The translations under genes and the position numbers were made by a program. 64,000 nucleotides of DNA from contig PVNU02002821.1 of the NCBI GenBank assembly GCA_003013855.2, forward strand, positions 1-64,000. The letters run 5' to 3'. Origin of the DNA: Liriodendron chinense. Taxonomy: Eukaryota; Streptophyta; Magnoliopsida; Magnoliales; Magnoliaceae. Positions 10,200 to 21,098 of the stretch are shown here, in pieces. Every line of letters begins with the position of its first letter. Positions within the stretch are counted from its first letter, which is position 1. Below the pieces are notes generated by a model. The model was not told where the DNA came from and did no database searches. It saw nothing but the letters and a program-made list of their open reading frames with translations.

Positions 10200-10349
10200 G
10201 CTCATGTAGAGCTGGAAGCCGTAGTTGGAGTCATAACCGGCGAAAAGGAAGGAGACGCCGAAGGGGCGGAGACCACCGAACTGGGTGTAGCCCTGCTTGG
10301 TGTCACAGAGGGATTGGACAAGCTGCTCGATGGGAATCGGGTGTTGGTA
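10200..10349 (-). pseudogene. Captured exon fragment of 20S proteasome alpha subunit (PSMA4 / PAC1 type) inside the LTR
   Basis: The minus strand encodes about 50 uninterrupted residues that I recognise as proteasome alpha subunit: IPIEQLVQSLCDTKQ, YTQFGGLRPFGVSF and YGFQLYMS. These blocks match the central part of the PSMA4 (alpha-3 position) subunit of plants and animals. That subunit forms part of the outer ring of the 20S core, which degrades ubiquitinated proteins. The similarity stops sharply at both sides: the family's DPSGNYGGW after LYMS is absent. So only one exon or part of one was taken. It lies in the LTR in the same sense as gag-pol, so it would be in the element's transcript. 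The left LTR carries the same fragment in complemented form (about 387-536). It is a relic, not a working gene. Confidence 0.85.
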
Positions 10350-10564
10350 CTGAAGGCTAAGGGGTGTCGCCACAGAAAAAGTTGTTCGCATGTTGGAATA
10401 TGGTCGCGAGTCCAAGTGCTCGCTCATTTAGATGTAACACTTTTCAATGACTTGTGAGAAGGTTTGCTCGCAGATCAAGAAGGGAATCTCTGCTTTGCTT
10501 TATCTGACTATCGGCTATGGGAACTCGAGGCCTTGCGAATAGGTGCTCCGTATTTATCCATCCT

Positions 10565-10785
10565 GCGACTCTCGAACAACTTATCTCGAGAGTCGAGTGG
10601 ACGTCCCGCACTTACCCAATCTGCGACTCTCGAGCATATGATCTCGAGAGTCGAATGGGCGTCCCGCACTTATCTAATCTACGACTCCCGAGCATATGAT
10701 CTCGAGAGTCGAATGGGCACTCCGTATTTACTCGATCTGCGACTCTCGCTCAGATGATCTCGAGAGTCGGATGGGCGTCCGTGTA
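10565..10785. repeat. ~60-bp palindromic tandem units (4 copies) in the 5' LTR
   Basis: Same units as in the left LTR (gcgactctcgag...ctcgagagtcg), with one extra copy (around 10664-10723). The different copy number shows change after insertion, or slippage during reverse transcription. Confidence 0.82.
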
Positions 10786-10831
10786 AAATCTTTAACAGCT
10801 AAGTTGGATCTCCATCATTTTGCCTATAACA

Positions 10832-13610
10832 ATGGCTATGGGAGCCATTTTGTTGATGGGCACCAGAAGCTCATCAAGGGTTCATTGATTGTGGCGAGAT
10901 GGAAGAAGTGTTGCACCCTATATAAGACAAGCGTAACCGTTTGTAAGGGTAAACTGAATGTTGAAGAAGATTCAGTGTAGCACAGGCGGCTAGGCCACAT
11001 GAGCGAGAAAGAGCTTCAACTATTGGTTAATAAGCATCTCCTCCCAAACATAACAAGTATACATCTGAAAACCTGTACAGATTGTTTATCTAGAAAATAT
11101 CATAGAGTATCATTTTTTAAAATTGCTTCTCATGTTGATAATTTAAATACATTAGATTTGGCTTATTATGATGTATGTGGTCCGATGAGGAGAATAACCT
11201 TGTGTTAGGCTTTATATTTTGTTACATTCATTGATGATGCATCTAGGAGGATTTGGACATTTGCATTAAAAATCAAAGACCGGGTCTTTAAGGTTTTCAA
11301 AAAATTTCATGCCATGGTAGAGAGAGAAATGAGTAGACCATTGAAGTGCATTCGCACTGACAATGGAGTGAATTACACTGGGCATTTGATGAATATTGTA
11401 AGACCCTGGGTATATGACATAGACAGACAGTATCAAAGACCCCCCAACACAATGGTGTAGCTAAGCAAATGAATCACATCATTGTAGAGAGATCAAATGC
11501 ATGCTTTCTCATGCCAAGTTGCCCAAGACGTTTTGGGGAGAAGCAATGCGCAATGTTATATATTTGATAAACTTGCCTCCTTCAGCTCCATTAAATGAAG
11601 AGGTTCCTAAGAAGGTATGGACTGGACATGATGTATTATATAGTCATCTCAGGGTGTTTGGATGCCGGATATCCGTTCATATTTTTAGAGATGAGAGGTC
11701 TAAGCTAGATCCGAAGATCAGGCATTGTATGTTTCTAGGGTTGTAGAAAAGAAGTTCGGCTATATGATGTGGGATCCGATTGATAAGAAGGTAATCAGGA
11801 GAAGAAATATGGTTTTCTTCGAAATTAGTGTGTTGAGGACATTGACAAAACAGAGAATACATAGCCCAGTTCAGGTGAACTGGTTGATACGGATCCGATT
11901 ACTCCTCCCGTGGTGCCTGATGATGGGGGAGTGTAGAATGATGCAGGGGACGAAGGAATCCCTCCGACAAATGAACTGGGGGAGCAGCCCCCACTTAATC
12001 CACCTATTGAGCCACATGTGAGGAGGTCATCTAGGGAGAGACAGTTGTCCAAGAGGTACTCAGCCCATGAGTATATTATACTTACCGATGGGGGTGAGCC
12101 AAAAGACTAGATTGAGGCCCTATCCGATGTGTTAAGACAGAGTGATTGAAAGCCATGCAAGAGGAGATGAACTCCTTACATAAGAAGTACATATATCAGT
12201 TGGTGAAACTGCCTAAGGGAAAGGAGGCTCTGAGCAACAAGTGGGTGTTCAGAAAGAAGATAAAGCAAAATATTTCATAGCTGAGGTTTAAAGACAGACT
12301 GTGGTGAAAGACTTTGGATAGAAAAATTGGGTTGATTTCGACGAGATATACTCACTGGTGGTGAAGATGACAATCCATTCGAGTGTTGCTTGATTTAGTT
12401 ACAAGTATGGACTTGGAGATAGAACAATTATATGTGAAAGCAACGTTTCTCCATGATGACTTTGAAGAGGAGATATACATGAAGCAGTTAGAGGGGTTCA
12501 AAATCAAAGGCAAGGAGCATATGATGTGTAAGTTCGAGAAGAGCTTGTATGGGCTGAAACAAGCTCTAAGGCAATGATACAAGAAATTCAAATCGTTCGT
12601 GTTAAAGTATGGTTACGACAGAACGGAATCAGATCACTGTGTATTCACACGAAGGTTCTTGGATGGTGACTTTCTCATTCTTTTGCTTTATGTTAATAAC
12701 ATGCTCATCATAAGAAAAGATATCAAGAAGATTGACAAGTTAAAGTAGGAGTTGGACAAGTCTTTTGTGATAAAAGACTTGGGCCTGGCAAGACAGATTC
12801 TAGGAATGTAAATCACCCGTGACAGAAGCAGTACGAAGATATGGTTGTCACACGAACAGTATGTTGAAAAGGTCCTAAAAAGATTCAATATGAAAACAAC
12901 AAAGTTAATCAATTCTACACTTGATGGTCACTTCAAATTGACCAACAGGCAATGTCCTAAGACCAAGGAAGAGTTGGAAGAGATGTAGAAGATACCCTAT
13001 GCTTTAGTGATAGGAAGTTTCATGTATGCTATGGTGTATACGCGCTCAAATATAACATATGCAGTTTACGTGTGATGAGACAATATCTTGTCAATATTGG
13101 CAATTAACATTGGGCAACAGTGAACTGGATATTACAGTATCTAAGGGGCTCATTAAAGTTGAACTTATGCTTCGGTGGAGGAAAGCGTGTGTTGAAAGGC
13201 TATACAGATGTAGACATGATAGGCGACATAAACTCCAAGAAATCTACATTGGGTACATGTTTAAGTTTGTAGGGGGAGTAGTATCATGGCGGAGTAGTGT
13301 CATGGCATTGTCCACAACAGAGGCCAAGTACATAGCAATCACAGAAGCATGCAGGGAGATGCTCTTGATGAAATGACTTCTACAAAAACTTAGCCTGAAG
13401 TAGGGTTATCACATGGTCTATTATGATAGCTAGAGTGCGATACACTTGAGTAAGAATCCAAGGCAACATTGCAAGTCGAAGCACATAGAAGTTCGTTGTC
13501 ACTAGATCAAGGATACATTGGAGAATTAGGTGCTACAGCTTGAGAAGATCTATAGTGATGATAATGAGCTAGACATAATGACCCAGGATTTGGCCTAGGC
13601 TTGAGGCTTG
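10832..13610 (+). pseudogene. Copia pol remnant: pre-integrase, integrase, RT, RNase H
   Basis: Recognisable blocks lie in shifting frames. The pre-integrase zinc finger region (RRLGHMSEKEL then CTDCLSRKYHRVSF) is at about 10985-11120. Integrase core pieces include TDNGVNYTG and, later, KLPKTFWGEAM and VFGCRISVH. RT pieces include EEIYMKQLEGF, YGLKQALRQ and KSFVIKDLG. RNase H ends with ALSTTEAKYIAITEACRE and HIEV. Many stop codons and frameshifts interrupt them. The RT catalytic box YVDD reads YVNN at 12689-12700, so both catalytic aspartates are lost (two G-to-A changes). The element is dead and old. Confidence 0.87.
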
Positions 13611-13670
13611 TAGAAGCCTAGCGGGCTTGAAGCTGGTGATGCCCTCCTCTTGAGTTAGAAGGGGGAGATT

Positions 13671-14078
13671 TGATGGGGTGTTCCTCCTTGGGAGTGAGGA
13701 GAGAGATGTGCAGTTCAGGGGTCTTCTTGCGACCGACCATGTTGGGTCGGGCGGCTGAAACTCACCGAATTTTGGCAATCGATCGCTGGACTCTTTTAGA
13801 TAGTCTTAGGCGATCGACAGTTGGTGATCAGGTGACCGAAGCTTAGTATCGGGTGACCAAAGGTTATGTTCGGGTGATCGAAACTCAGTGGTTTTCTCTC
13901 TGTGCTCTCTGGATAGTTTTTCCCATTTTCAGGCGACCAAAAACATCAGGTCAGTCGATCGATGTCGCTCAACTTCTTTATACAGTTTCCTGTTTTGTTT
14001 CCAATTTCGATGTAAGTGCTACATAAGCACATGTTGATCCGGAATTAGGTTAGAACAGAGTTTACACACGTTCCAAGG

Positions 14079-14138
<60 letters not shown>

Positions 14139-14558
14139 AGAAGAAGAAGAAGAAGAAGAAGAAGAGATTGAGAGAAAGAGAGGAAGATCAAAGAGAGAGA
14201 AAAAGTTAGGTTCGTGACATTTATCCACGACGTGGTTGTGTGCATAGCCTCTTCAAGTTTCTCAGTAGTGAGATCTCTTGTGTTTATCATTCTCTTTAAT
14301 TGTAATTGGCCCTTGGGGTGAAGTTTATTGGATCCGAGTGTATGAAACTCGTGATCGTTGTGTAACTTGCATTACATAGTGTATTTGTTGGCTTAACGAG
14401 GTCCCCTAGTTTTTACCTCTATTCTTAAGGAATTTTCCATGTAAAAAGTCTTACGTATTGTATGTGGTGATAATTTGTTCGTAGTTCCGCATTCATATTT
14501 CATAATTCAGTTGGTTGAGGATTACGGGATCTTAAGTTTCGTGCATCCTTCCCCAACA
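13671..14558 (+). repeat. 3' LTR of the decayed copia element
   Basis: It starts with 'tgatggggtgttcc' directly after the purine tract and ends with 'ccttccccaaca', about 888 bp with TG...CA borders. It contains a (GA)n-(GAA)n microsatellite at 14079-14165. Confidence 0.75.
14079..14165. repeat. (GA)n(GAA)n microsatellite
   Basis: A pure GA run followed by a GAA run. Serine- or leucine-repeat frames through it are artefacts of the repeat. Confidence 0.95.
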
Positions 14559-15272
14559 GAGATCTAGATCTAGTCATCTAGTTAGTTGTAACTTTCTATT
14601 CTAAGTTATTTTTATGAAAAAAAGTATAGTAAAAGCTTAAAAGGGGGTCTAGATCATTGTAATAATGTTGAATATATTAATGTATTTCACAAATGAATGG
14701 TTTGATCTTATGTGATTTTAATGCAATTGTGATTGTGAACCCTTAAAATATAAATCATGACCTGGAATATACAAAGAGTCAGTTCTGGCCAACCCAGGTA
14801 CTGAATTTCGAGGCATGACACTAGTGGTCTGTGTTAATAGTCTCGCTTGTATATGGGTCCCACTTTGGCATCTGTAAAGCACCCAAACTGTATATCAAGT
14901 TTTCACTACCATGTAAATAGTATCCACACAAAAATAAAGCTTATTCAACTATCACAGACACAACTTAGAAAAATAGACAATCAACCAAAAACTTCTAAAT
15001 GCATTTGGGGCTCGCGTGATGGTTTGATCAGCCGGGGAGACTGCTGTACAAGTTGGATTCCCATAGAAACTTCAAGGTGCTGAATGGTCTGAATAGGATT
15101 TCCAAATGTATGTGATTTTCAAGTAATCCTCTACCATAATTTTGCCCACCATTTGAGTGGTTTGAATACTAGTAGATAAGTACCTTCATGTGGCCCTCCT
15201 TTGTTTTGGATGTTGTGGATGTCACAAAGGACATTCCGGTGGTGCCACTGCCAAACTTACCCAACGGGTTGC
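14559..15272. other. Intergenic DNA, nothing recognised
   Basis: A+T-rich with no coding or repeat structure that I can name. Confidence 0.4.
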
Positions 15273-15281
15273 ATGCATGCA

Positions 15282-15816
15282 GGAGCGCGGATTAGCTGTT
15301 ACCCTGGTACAACTTAGTGGGTGTTACCTAACCGTTTGGGGCCCATCTTGATGTATTTTTTAATATCCACGTTGTCCATCTGATTTTCCATCTCATTTTA
15401 AGATGTGATACCAAACCCTAAGAAGATCCAAATCTCAGGTGGACCATACCACTAGAAACTGTGATGAATGACCATTAAAAGATTTCTGTGGGCCACAAAA
15501 GTTTTGGATCAAGCTGTTCTTTTTAGTTTCCCTTCATCCAGATCTTTTTGACATTATCAACAGGTTGGATTGTAAATAAATATTATCAAAACCTTACGAT
15601 AGGCTCTTTGAAATTTTTAATGGTGGGCACTCAATCACCATTGTGTCCAGTGGTATGGTCCACTTGAGATTTGGATCTGCATAATTTTTGGAACCCCATC
15701 CTCAAATGGGCTGGAAAAACGGATGAACTGTGTGGATATACAAAATATCACCCATGTGGGCCACACGGAAGGGGTAGCACCCACTAAGTTGTCCCCGGTA
15801 ACACCTAATTCGCTCC
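15282..15816. mobile_element. MULE-type palindromic MITE with ~9-bp target duplication
   Basis: Ends 'ggagcgcggattagctgttacc' and (reverse complement of the right end) 'ggagcgaattaggtgttacc' form long inverted repeats. Both continue into 'acaacttagtgggtg'. The whole 535-bp element is roughly palindromic, with 'gggccc.tc..tgatgta' inside. The flanks atgcatgca / ctgcatgta are an imperfect 9-bp duplication (7 of 9), as for Mutator-like elements. Confidence 0.82.
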
Positions 15817-16042
15817 CTGCATGTAGATGGTAAATCATTGAAAACTATGGCCAACTAGTGTAAGACCGTCATTTTGGCAAGTAAGGGCTATTTCTAATAA
15901 GGATTTGTCCATCAAAGTCAACATTAGTGGCTGTATGTCCATGTAGAGTGCGTATGAGAGACTTTTTTTTTTGAAAATAGTTTTCTAAGTATGAGATTTT
16001 TTGGTCTATAAGCCAAAAAGGTAGGTGGTCGTATGGGAAAAT

Positions 16043-16992
16043 TAGGGCTGTCAATAGAGTGGGTTATATTTGATATCCGATTCGCTCTAAACCCATATAA
16101 TGTGGAGTTGGATTTTAAAATATGTCTGATCAATTAAATGGACTAGATTCGGGTTCACAAAAATAAATTCGAATCTCATAGGATCTTCACTATTGCATGC
16201 TTCAAGTATTTAACTGAATCATTTTGAGAAAAGTGGTCATAGGGCTTACTCATGGGGTCCATCATGATGTATATGTTATATCCATACCGTCTATCCATCT
16301 TGATAGATCATTTAAGGCCATGGGTTCGAATCTGGAGGAGATCCAGATCTTAGGTGGACCATACAACAAAGAATAGTGAAGTTGTGTGTCCACTATTGAA
16401 ACCATTCCAGGCCCACTGTGATGTATTTATGCCACCAAAGCTACCCAATATAGGGCTCTTTGGGCCCTTCATGGGATGACCGATCTAATGAACAGAGAGG
16501 AACAGAGAGGATCATCCATACTTGGACCCCATTTGGCTAAAGATTAAAAAAAGAAAAAGAAAAAAAAAAGAGGTTCAACTTCAGATGTTGGAACAGAGGT
16601 GTGAGCAAAGGCGGACACTCTTTTTGGGCATGAATGAGGTTCCCACGAGACGTATATATTATATCCACGCCGGCCATATGATTTTTCAAATTATTTTAAG
16701 GCCATATACCAAAAATGAGACATATCTAGGTCGACCATACCATATATTTTTAGATTTGTGATGTGGTGGATTTGGACCTAGATACGACCCGAATCCGATG
16801 ACTATATGGATTTTTGAATTGAAAATAGATCTGGCTTTTTATAAGTGGATCGAATCGGATAAGTGGATCTGACTTAGATCTACCTTTTGGATCTAAGTCA
16901 AATCCAAATCCAATTCAAATCCGACTACAAATTTTCGGACTTGGAGCTGAATATAGTTGGATTCGATCCAGATCCTACCCATTGAGAGCCCC
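16043..16992. mobile_element. hAT-type MITE carrying a second MITE-like insert
   Basis: Ends 'tagggctgtcaat' and 'attgagagcccc' are inverted, with an 8-bp flank gggaaaat / aggaaaat (7 of 8). The body matches the copy at 50294-50882 (ccgattcgctctaa..., gatctga...). It is about 360 bp longer because of an internal block around 16230-16510 and 16600-16760 of the 'tccatcatgatgtat...ggtggaccatac' type. Confidence 0.75.
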
Positions 16993-17154
16993 AGGAAAAT
17001 CTACCCAAAAAAAGACAAATTTGTATATGGGGCTGACTCTTAGGGCAATTTTGTATGGTTTGGAAAGAATTTTTACATATGGCTGCCTACCTTTGAGGTT
17101 ATGAAAGGAAAATCTTTTACTTTTTAAGTTATTTTTGAAAACCTACCTACGTCT

Positions 17155-17324
17155 CTCTCTTTTTTTTTTTTTTTTTTTTTAAAATTTTTTATAAGTTAGT
17201 CATGCAACACACCCACCTTGTTAGCTGGGCACCCACCGGTGGGGCCAGTGTATCTCCTTAGCACTCGAACCTGAGACTTGCTGTTGAAGCGCCTAGGCGT
17301 CTTCCAGCTGAGCTAGTAGGCGAG
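17155..17324 (-). mobile_element. tRNA-derived SINE, family A
   Basis: The minus strand reads from a tRNA-like head with box A 'tagctcagctgg' (17304-17315) and box B 'ggttcgagtgc' (17261-17271), through 'ggtgggtgtgttgcatgactaac', to an A-rich tail (T run 17160-17180 on plus). A relative lies at 48003-48185. It is not a tRNA gene: the acceptor stem does not close and the tail is SINE-like. Confidence 0.75.
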
Positions 17325-17374
17325 ACACTACCTATTCATTCCATATACAATACTTTAACTATTAGATCCTTTAT

Positions 17375-17460
17375 TTTTATTTTTTTATGCGTTAGTTCAC
17401 ACACCCTATTGTTAGTACACCCACCCACCCCCGTTAGCCACCCCGACAATGGAATCGATA
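17375..17460 (-). repeat. Partial SINE family A tail
   Basis: 'ttttttatgcgttagttcacacaccc...cacccacccccgttagccacc' repeats the 3' part of the SINE at 17155-17324, without the tRNA head. Confidence 0.45.
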
Positions 17461-17531
17461 CCACTTTAACTATTAGATCCTTAATAAAAATAACTGTTAA
17501 CTACGGAAAGGGACGGTCCTGCTACTGATGA

Positions 17532-18480
17532 CTGTTGAAATAGTTTTGCTTTAAAACATTTTGAAAAGTTGAAAAAAAAATGGTTTTTGGTTTTGTCCCA
17601 TATCGGATGGGAGAAAGTATTTTTACCTCTTTATAAGTAGGGTGTTGTGCACCTTACTTATTTATGGTGGAAGAAAGGGAGTATGGTGGCTTGCGTGTTC
17701 CAGTGCTTCGCTGGAACACCGCACACGGGCACTGGCTCGGTCTCGGGCTCGGGCTCGGGCTCAGGCTAGGTGTAAGGGCGTGGGCATGTGAGGCAGTGTG
17801 GCTGTAGAGGCGCTAATGGCGCACTTCGCACTTCGCACATGCACATTATGTACAGAGGAGGTGTTGTAGGTGGGAGGTCTGACAGAGAGACCTCTCTGCT
17901 TTTTATAAAGAGCCGCAGAGCTATTTAGAGAGACCTGTGTAACTGCTCATGCAGTAATGGTCTAGACCATGCAGTAACAACTGCATGTGGCTAGCCCAAC
18001 AGTTAGAAACGGCTAGCCATTGAGTCTAAACAACCAACATGTAGGTGGGTAACTCCCACATGCACAACAATCAGAAACTACAAAAAACGGATAGCTTCTC
18101 ACAACAGCCAGAAAACGGCCAGTGTAATTATGGCTCTAGACCAAAACTACCATCCATCCTTGCCTATATAAATCGGACAAGTCTGGTTCATTCCAACACA
18201 ATAACAGCAATCATAACCATCTCTATTGAACCAGCACCCATCTGAGTCTATTAGCCTCTCGGTTTGGTTGATAAAACCAAGCCACTTAGACCAGCGTAGT
18301 GGTCTACTGCTGTAAGAAGAAGACTGCCATTTATTTTCTCTTTTTCTTTTCTTCATCTACCATGCAGTGTTACTAAGTTCCATAGTGGTTCCTTCGTTTC
18401 TTGCTGAACGCAGAACCACATAAGGCTCGTCATATCCTGAAAGCAATCCGCCTGCAACCTATCAGCAGACTTAAAATAAT
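17532..18480 (+). repeat. Possible solo LTR or TRIM-like relic
   Basis: It begins 'tgttgaaatag' and contains 'cccatatcggatggg', a motif common in plant LTR/TRIM-like repeats. There is a 'ctatataaat' TATA-like site near 18164 followed by a pyrimidine-rich leader. A clean 3' end and target duplication are not visible. A short CGGGCT tandem lies at about 17737-17762. Confidence 0.35.
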
Positions 18481-18986
18481 TTGAGTAGGGGCGAATTATG
18501 CTTTAAGGATAGCGTGTTTTTTCACGTGCTTCAGTCTATCCTTATTTCTCGATTTTTTCAAATTAATTTATTTTCTGAGATAAAAAAATTCTCAATAATG
18601 ACTGCAGAATCACTAATTTGCTCCTTTCCATGGTTTTACATTTGGCAAATGACTGTGATGCTCACATTTCAGCCATTACTTATGCATGCAGAGAACGTGT
18701 GCAGGGCGGCTACGCTACATGCTAATTTTACATAAACTACACACTACGCAGCTTACACTACAAGTTATTTTTCACTAAAATATCAAAATCAATTAATGTT
18801 TTCAATGATCTTTTACATTTTTTGTTTTTTAAATAAAAACTAGTTAATCTTTTGATTTTAGTAAAATAATATAAGTAACAAAATTAAGTTAGGTTGCTCT
18901 TTATTTACCTTTTATACATAATCTTTGCCTATTTTCTTATTATTTTAAGTTGTGTTTGGTTGCACTAAATTCATTATTAGTTGGAC

Positions 18987-19090
18987 TTTTTTTTTTACAT
19001 GCACACTCACACTAACACACACCACAATGGGTACTCAAACCCATGACCTCAGTGTTGAAACTCTTGTGAGTCTACCACTGATCCATGTGT
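18987..19090 (-). mobile_element. tRNA-derived SINE, Au-like family
   Basis: The minus strand has 'tggatcagtggtagactc' (box A region), then 'gtcatgggtttgagtaccc' (box B) and 'gtgtgtgttagtgtgagtgtgc', ending in an A run (T run 18988-18996 on plus). The layout resembles the plant Au SINE. Assigned by pattern only. Confidence 0.6.
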
Positions 19091-19530
19091 AGGGACCCCC
19101 ATTATTAGTCAGACTAATCTGGTGAAATTTGGTGCAAAATTTCATGATATTTGGTTCAACGAAGCACAAACTTAGTTAGAAGTAGCGTGCAGCTTATGCA
19201 ACACGCTATGTAGCTTAAGCCTCATGCTTCAGAGGAATGAACGCCATGTTACATGCTATTCGCTATTTAAAACACTAGGCGTACCTGATTCCACGGATCA
19301 CCTGATTTTAAGACCTTGGGAGTAACATATATGATGCATATGATGGGCTAGTTGAGTTTTATACATGCATCACATTGGCCCCACGTCTGCCTTGTACCAT
19401 TGTAAGCTAAGGTAGTAGCAGTACCACTGGAGTACATCCCTTGTTTAATTCTTGATATCTTATTATTATGTACATGTTGGATGACTATTATTATAATACT
19501 TATGGCTTTTTTTGTCACCCAATATTTCAG

Positions 19531-19844
19531 GTTGAACTAATTGCCCCTGCGTTGAAGGGAACTCTTAACGTTCTTGGTTCCTGTGCAAAAACTTCCACTG
19601 TTAAAAGGGTGGTTGTGACATCCTCCATGGCTGCAGTTGCATACAATAGGAAACCTCGAACACCTGATGTGATCGTCGATGAGACTTGGTTTACTGATCC
19701 AGACGTCTGTACAGAGACAAAGGTCTGTATTGGAGCTATTTAAGCTATATCTTTTCCCTTTCCCTGTCTGTGTTATCATGTAAATTCTTTTGAAAATGGT
19801 GTAACTGTTAGATTTTGTCTCTTATTTCCATAGATGATGCTACC

Positions 19845-19881
<37 letters not shown>

Positions 19882-21064
19882 TCGTTTCAAACTCTTGAAT
19901 TTTAAGCTGCCTCATTTTTGGGTTGATGTCCTAACATGAGACGGCGCAACAAATATGTATGGAGTGGATGTCACAAAGTCATCTCAGCGAGCCCCACACA
20001 CTCCATGTAGCACGGGCTCCCAAATAACATCCCATTTTCCAAAAGTTTATGCTACATTCCATGATTAATTGTAGTGGTAAATTGGCGAAATGCCGCTTGT
20101 ATTATATATAATAGAGGTATATGGGACAGACTAATTATTGGTGCTAGTTTGGCCCATTTTTGTCCTTTGGCTAGATTGGCTAGTGGCCAGACTAGATGCA
20201 ATTCATTATGGAAAAATGAATTTCAGACTATAATATTATGAGATGTTATCCAATAGGAATTCTTCTTACCTTATTATAGTACTAATTTATATGTCAAGGT
20301 TCACCTGTAATTATAGAAGACCATTGGATAGAAGGGATTCGCTGTGGATTGCCGATGGACCCAATAATAACCTGATTGGGTGATTAGAGCCACTTTAAAG
20401 TCCTGCGAAATGGATAGTAATGCCATTTTTACTCATCATACATTTTGCATACCAACTCTATGGCTGCGACTGCCCAAGTTTGCCATTCGTGGTTATTTTG
20501 GGCGCATGTTCAATACAGGTGGTTTTGTTTGTATCCAACAGGCCTTCATTGATCACAGGTGGCTCTCTTGGGCTCCACATTGAATTCTCACTGTGATAAG
20601 GTACTGAAATTCATACTGGATTATAGCTCATCATATTACAGTCTCAATTCATAGAGCTACTAAAAATATAGAATTGCTTATTGGTGCATAATTATAGGTT
20701 GGCATTTTGTTACCCATTTTATTGTTTATAGTAAATGTGCTGAAGGTGTAAATTTTTATGCTTTCATATTTGAACTTCTAATCATAGGTGAATGGAACTT
20801 GTTGAGTGTTTTGTGGGCTATACTTATAATGAGGTGACAAAATGAGTTGTAGCCCTGAGTATGTTGTCCAACATGCCTATGCTATTTATCTTCTTAAACA
20901 ACTTGATTGTGTGACAAATACTAGTGCTTTTGTGAACATTGTTGATTTTTCGAAACTCTTTAGATGTAGACAGGTTCTTTTCCTTTTTCATTTCTTGGTC
21001 TTCCCCTGTGCATAGTTAGAGGACGGAGTAGTGTTTTCACTCTCGGGCATGGCCAGCTCCCATA

Positions 21065-21098
<34 letters not shown>

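Larger units (their letters stand above)
1..10831 (-). mobile_element. Ty3/gypsy LTR retrotransposon, Tat lineage, decayed; left end cut by window start
   Basis: Order on the minus strand: right (5') LTR 9754-10831, primer binding site 9735-9750, gag, zinc knuckle, protease, reverse transcriptase, RNase H, second (archaeal-type) RNase H and integrase, down to 4266. Then come a 73-bp tandem array, an extra gene in antisense orientation (1400-3580), a purine tract at 966-978 and the left (3') LTR, which is cut by the window edge. The second RNase H and the antisense gene between pol and the 3' LTR are hallmarks of the Tat lineage (Retand, Grande and RIRE2 types). The polyprotein has three in-frame stops and one frameshift, so this copy is not autonomous. 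Copia coding sequence begins directly after 10831, which suggests that this element inserted into a copia element. The target duplication cannot be checked because the left flank is outside the window. Confidence 0.9.
9754..10831 (-). repeat. 5' LTR of the gypsy element (1078 bp)
   Basis: Plus-strand ends are 'tgttaacgtc' and 'gcctataaca', giving TG...CA on both strands. It lies next to the primer binding site. It includes a minus-strand TATA box, a captured proteasome exon and four palindromic ~60-bp units. It matches the left LTR directly from 10418 on, and as an unreversed complement before that point. Confidence 0.92.
10832..14558 (+). mobile_element. Decayed Ty1/copia element, 3' part
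   Basis: Coding remnants in the order pre-integrase, integrase, RT and RNase H are followed by a polypurine tract (agaagggggagatt, 13657-13670) and an LTR at 13671-14558. The 5' LTR and gag are absent. The left border coincides with the end of the gypsy LTR, so the missing part probably lies beyond the window start, on the other side of the gypsy insertion. Confidence 0.85.

Noticed and set aside
10086..10457. 123-codon plus-strand frame in the right LTR
   Set aside because: It is the opposite strand of the proteasome fragment. The conserved peptide is on the minus strand.
14019..14290. Serine- and leucine-rich minus-strand frames
   Set aside because: They are translation of the GA/GAA microsatellite.
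17261..17320. tRNA gene
   Set aside because: Box A and box B are present, but the acceptor stem does not pair and a SINE tail follows.
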